DNA of 64,000 bases from Apostichopus japonicus (Eukaryota; Echinodermata; Holothuroidea; Aspidochirotida; Stichopodidae): assembly GCF_037975245.1 (NCBI RefSeq), contig NC_092574.1:4582713-4646712 (forward strand). The letters run 5' to 3'. This document shows, piece after piece, positions 61,316 to 64,000 of the stretch. The number at the start of each line of letters is the position of its first letter. Position 1 is the stretch's first letter. Below the pieces are notes generated by a model, which ran no database searches, was not told where the DNA came from, and was given only the letters and a program-made list of their open reading frames with translations. The translations under genes were made by a program, and so were the position numbers.

Positions 61316-63638
61316 ATGCCTAATCAACACCGTCAGCAAAATCCACTTGGACAGAGCAAGCAGAAAAACAAGAAAAGGAAGAAACCAAAGAAGGGTCCGT
61401 CGTTAACCAAGAAAGAGGAGGAAGAAGAAAGAGAATCAAGACTGCGACATCTGCAAGATATCTTTCATGATATTCTAGATGCTGTGTTAATTCATTCCAT
61501 TCTCGAGGAATACAATTATGAAGGTAACTTTGATTGACCCCTCAGGCGCTCAAGCTCAAAACAATAACCTCTGAAAATACAGCCAAAACTATAGATCTAT
61601 GGAAGAATCTATTCTGAATTTGTTAGGGAAAGAATTCTTTAATTTCCTGACTACATTATTGAATTGTAGTTGTTCTATCCAGCAAGTTTTAGAGAATCAC
61701 CCTTATAAATATGACAGCAAGAATTGTGGGAACAGTAACACATCATGTTTCAGTCTAACATAATCACATTTAATGGAGGGGTTAAGAAGATAGTTCAAGT
61801 ATTACTGTGAGTGTCTTGAAAACAAGTCCTAATTTTATTTTGCATTTTTGTGTGCGCACATATGATAGCATTCTAGTACAAGCATAGCAATCTTAACATG
61901 TAGTACAAAGTAGGGGAAAATATGAAATGATACCAGCTTTTTAAAATTCAACAATTTTGTGTTCTTTGAATATAGTAGATCTATGCAAAAATCCTTGCAG
62001 ACAATTGGTAAGGGGATATCAGCCAATGATATCACTGGATGAGCAGGATTCTGTTGAGTATTTGCAGAAAGAATTTCTCTGTAGTAGGTTGAAATGATGA
62101 ACCTATAAATGGCTCAAAACATGTTGCTATTGTCATGGTAATGGCATATGTGTGTGTGTAAGTGATGGCTTGGCTTGTAAATATGTTAACTCAAAAACTA
62201 TATGGTGGATGAACTGCAAAGCTAGTATGTAAATGCATATATATTTAGTGTAAGATCCCTATAGCTTTCTGCTGAGGTTAGTGGTACTTTTGAAGTGACC
62301 AGAGGTCAAAGTCTGAAAACCTTGTAAACATGTTTAACTAATACAATTAAAGCTTGGATGAACTTCATACTTGGATTTTAATGAACCATATTGAGTGCAA
62401 GATCCCTGTCATTTTCTATAGTGTTCAATGCTCATTTGAGGTTACTAGAGGTCAAAGTGACACTTTTTTTAATGACGATATTTAGCTTCAAGTATGAAAT
62501 TGATGGAGTTCACAGTTGCTGTACATATGGATCCAGTATTTGAGCAATCTGTGTACAGTTTACATCAAATACTCTTGTATACTGTAAAATAATATGGCAA
62601 GGAATCACAGTCTGTTGACTCAGCTGGTTCTGTATTTATGGAAGAAATAGCTGTGTCTCTTTGGTATGATATCAATTATTTCTTTCTCTTCTAATTACTG
62701 TTCTCTTTAACTACCTTTGCAGTCGCCAAAGCTTTAGAGACGCTCTTGCCTCTTGCTGAACAAGCAGAAAAATCGACTAACAAGAAGAGAGGTGGCATAT
62801 CTTCATTTAAGGACATCAAAGATCGTCTTGAGAGAGACAATGTCGGTGGCGGGGATGGTACTGACAGTGATGAATCCAGCCTAGTCGATGAAGAAAATAC
62901 CTTGAATGAACTGAGAGATTCCAGTCTGGACCTTCCTTTGCTCCCCAGCAGTTCTTCTCACAGAGACCAAAATCCACAAAGAAATGATAGTCCTTCAACG
63001 ACGACAACGACAATGGATGATAGCCACCAGAGAAGGACCTTTGAGAAGTCAAGTTACACGGCTACGTCCTCAGATATCGATAAACTTTTAGCCCAGCGGA
63101 GAAATACCACAAACCCATCCGATACATCACTTGATCTTAACACTTCTTCCAGGGATGAGGTCCCTCAGTATTTGAATGGTTACTATGGCATCAAGCAGCA
63201 AGGGATGCAACCGGGACAAAACAGAACCGAGAGAGGGCAAACGTCGTATGCCGGCGATCGGCAACCGTTTTACGGGATGCAGTACACCAACTCTGACGTA
63301 AATAGCCCACAGGGTACGCAAGATTATCTCTCTACCTACTATGACCCTCGTTCAGTTACACAAGGATATTACAATCAAGAACACAGGCAAAGGACTACCT
63401 ATGCTGACCTGAACATAGGTGTGCATCAAAGGACAGCACCTTATGACAGTTACTCTAGAACATTCCTATCGCACGGCAAAGAGAATGCGCCGTCTTGGCC
63501 AAAAAAACAATCACAGATTGTCCGGACCGAAAAACCAAAGCCGCAGAATTTGGAAAGACACGTAGAACCTTTACCAAGGGGTAATGTACTTTGTCTGTTG
63601 CGTGGCCTTCCCGGAAGTGGCAAGACAACCCTCGCTAG
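61316..63638 (+). CDS. N4BP2: NEDD4-binding protein 2-like, 5' part (gene runs off the right edge)
   Basis: Coding exons 61316-61523 and 62723-63638; donors GTAACT and GTAGGT, acceptor TTTGCAG; 374 codons plus two bases. The ATG follows a likely acceptor (CCCAAG, 61309-61314). Residues about 15-35 are Lys-rich (KQKNKKRKKPKKG), a possible nuclear signal. Residues about 45-80 form a CUE-type ubiquitin-binding domain (LRHLQDIFHDILDAVLIHSI... then AKALETLLPLA), split by the intron after NYE. A long polar, Ser/Thr/Gln-rich stretch follows, then VLCLLRGLPGSGKTTLAR with Walker A GLPGSGKT at about 364-371. N4BP2 proteins join CUE, a polynucleotide-kinase-type P-loop and a C-terminal Smr nuclease domain; the last would lie outside the window. 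The CUE plus kinase order separates it from the shorter N4BP2L1/L2, which lack CUE. Confidence 0.88.
62140..62460. repeat. AGGTCA-rich dispersed repeat (N4BP2-like intron)
   Basis: A TGTGTGTGTG start (62148), then AACTCAAAAACTATATGG, CCAGAGGTCAAAGTCTGAAA and CTAGAGGTCAAAGTGACA about 160 bases apart. Same family as in the introns of UNC-50 and TMEM144. Confidence 0.78.
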
Positions 63639-64000
63639 GTAGGTACTGCATATGGGTAGTCATTGGGTAGTCATTCTCGTAACAATAGGCTCAGAAAACA
63701 GTTACAGTAGTACAAACATGATGTGTTTACATTAGAACACAGCCATTAAATTTTCATCGGTAATGTATTGACCCTCAATTGTAGTATGCCAAAAAAAATG
63801 GCAGAAGTTTTCAAAGGTAGTTTCCCTTGAGGCTCTGTCATTGAGGATTTACAAATTAATAGACAATATACAGTAGTGTCTCAGTGTGTATGATTACTAT
63901 TGAAGGGTATGCTTGTTGAAATGAATAGACAATTTAGTATCTCAGTGTGGATGATTACTATTGGAGGGCATGCTTGTTGAAATTTAAAGACAATTTAGTG
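63639..64000. other. intron of the N4BP2-like gene
   Basis: Follows the donor at 63639. It holds a roughly 60-bp tandem duplication near 63860-64000 (AGTATCTCAGTGTGGATGAT then TACTATTG and GGCATGCTTGTTGAAAT), two copies or more, the last cut by the window edge. Confidence 0.7.

Overview
This is a window of animal nuclear DNA: AT-rich, intron-rich and repeat-rich, with GT..AG splice sites, non-LTR retrotransposons, tRNA-headed SINE-like repeats, MITE-like elements and many microsatellites. Nothing suggests bacterial, organellar or viral DNA. The proteins are metazoan. The frequent word TAGGCCTA and the style of the dispersed repeats remind me of echinoderm or other marine-invertebrate deuterostome genomes, but the lineage is an inference with moderate-to-low confidence.

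The right half carries three real protein genes, all on the + strand. UNC-50 homolog: 7 coding exons, 27765-33081, complete, 254 aa, including a 26-nt microexon. TMEM144 homolog: 9 coding exons, 40008-51973, complete, 374 aa, a DMT-superfamily sugar-transporter-like membrane protein. NEDD4-binding-protein-2-like gene: two exons seen, 61316-63638, with a CUE domain split across the exon junction and a Walker A P-loop at the right end; the gene continues past the window. All exon joins keep frame, and I checked the phases by hand. The left half has one supported coding piece: on the - strand, a TATA box followed by a first exon (11166-10993) that encodes a signal peptide and ends in a perfect GTAAGT donor. 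It is probably the start of a secreted peptide or hormone precursor whose other exons I could not find.

The rest is repeat. From left to right: a decayed tandem array rich in E-boxes (4.66-5.06 kb); a 12-bp minisatellite with an 80-bp higher-order duplication, next to a 12-copy 50-bp satellite (7.03-8.09 kb); a Tx1/L1-like LINE with (AAT)n arrays on both sides (13.36-16.06 kb); a tRNA-headed SINE running into (TA)n (17.27-17.69 kb); a second LINE (CR1/jockey type) that begins inside (TA)n (18.39-19.57 kb); a perfect 79-bp-arm hairpin (19.68-19.84 kb); six copies of a roughly 100-bp GC-rich dispersed repeat; a palindromic GATAAAC element (26.35-26.50 kb); decayed LINE pieces upstream of UNC-50, at 38.4-39.3 kb and in a TMEM144 intron; a pair of TTAA-flanked MITEs that bracket TMEM144; and a dispersed family rich in AGGTCA motifs lying in introns and between genes.

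The three + strand genes have no obvious shared pathway. UNC-50 and TMEM144 are both multi-pass endomembrane proteins, but their adjacency looks like ordinary gene order. The best candidates for something undescribed are the secreted-peptide exon, the long perfect hairpin, the TTAA MITE family and the palindromic element present in introns of both membrane-protein genes.
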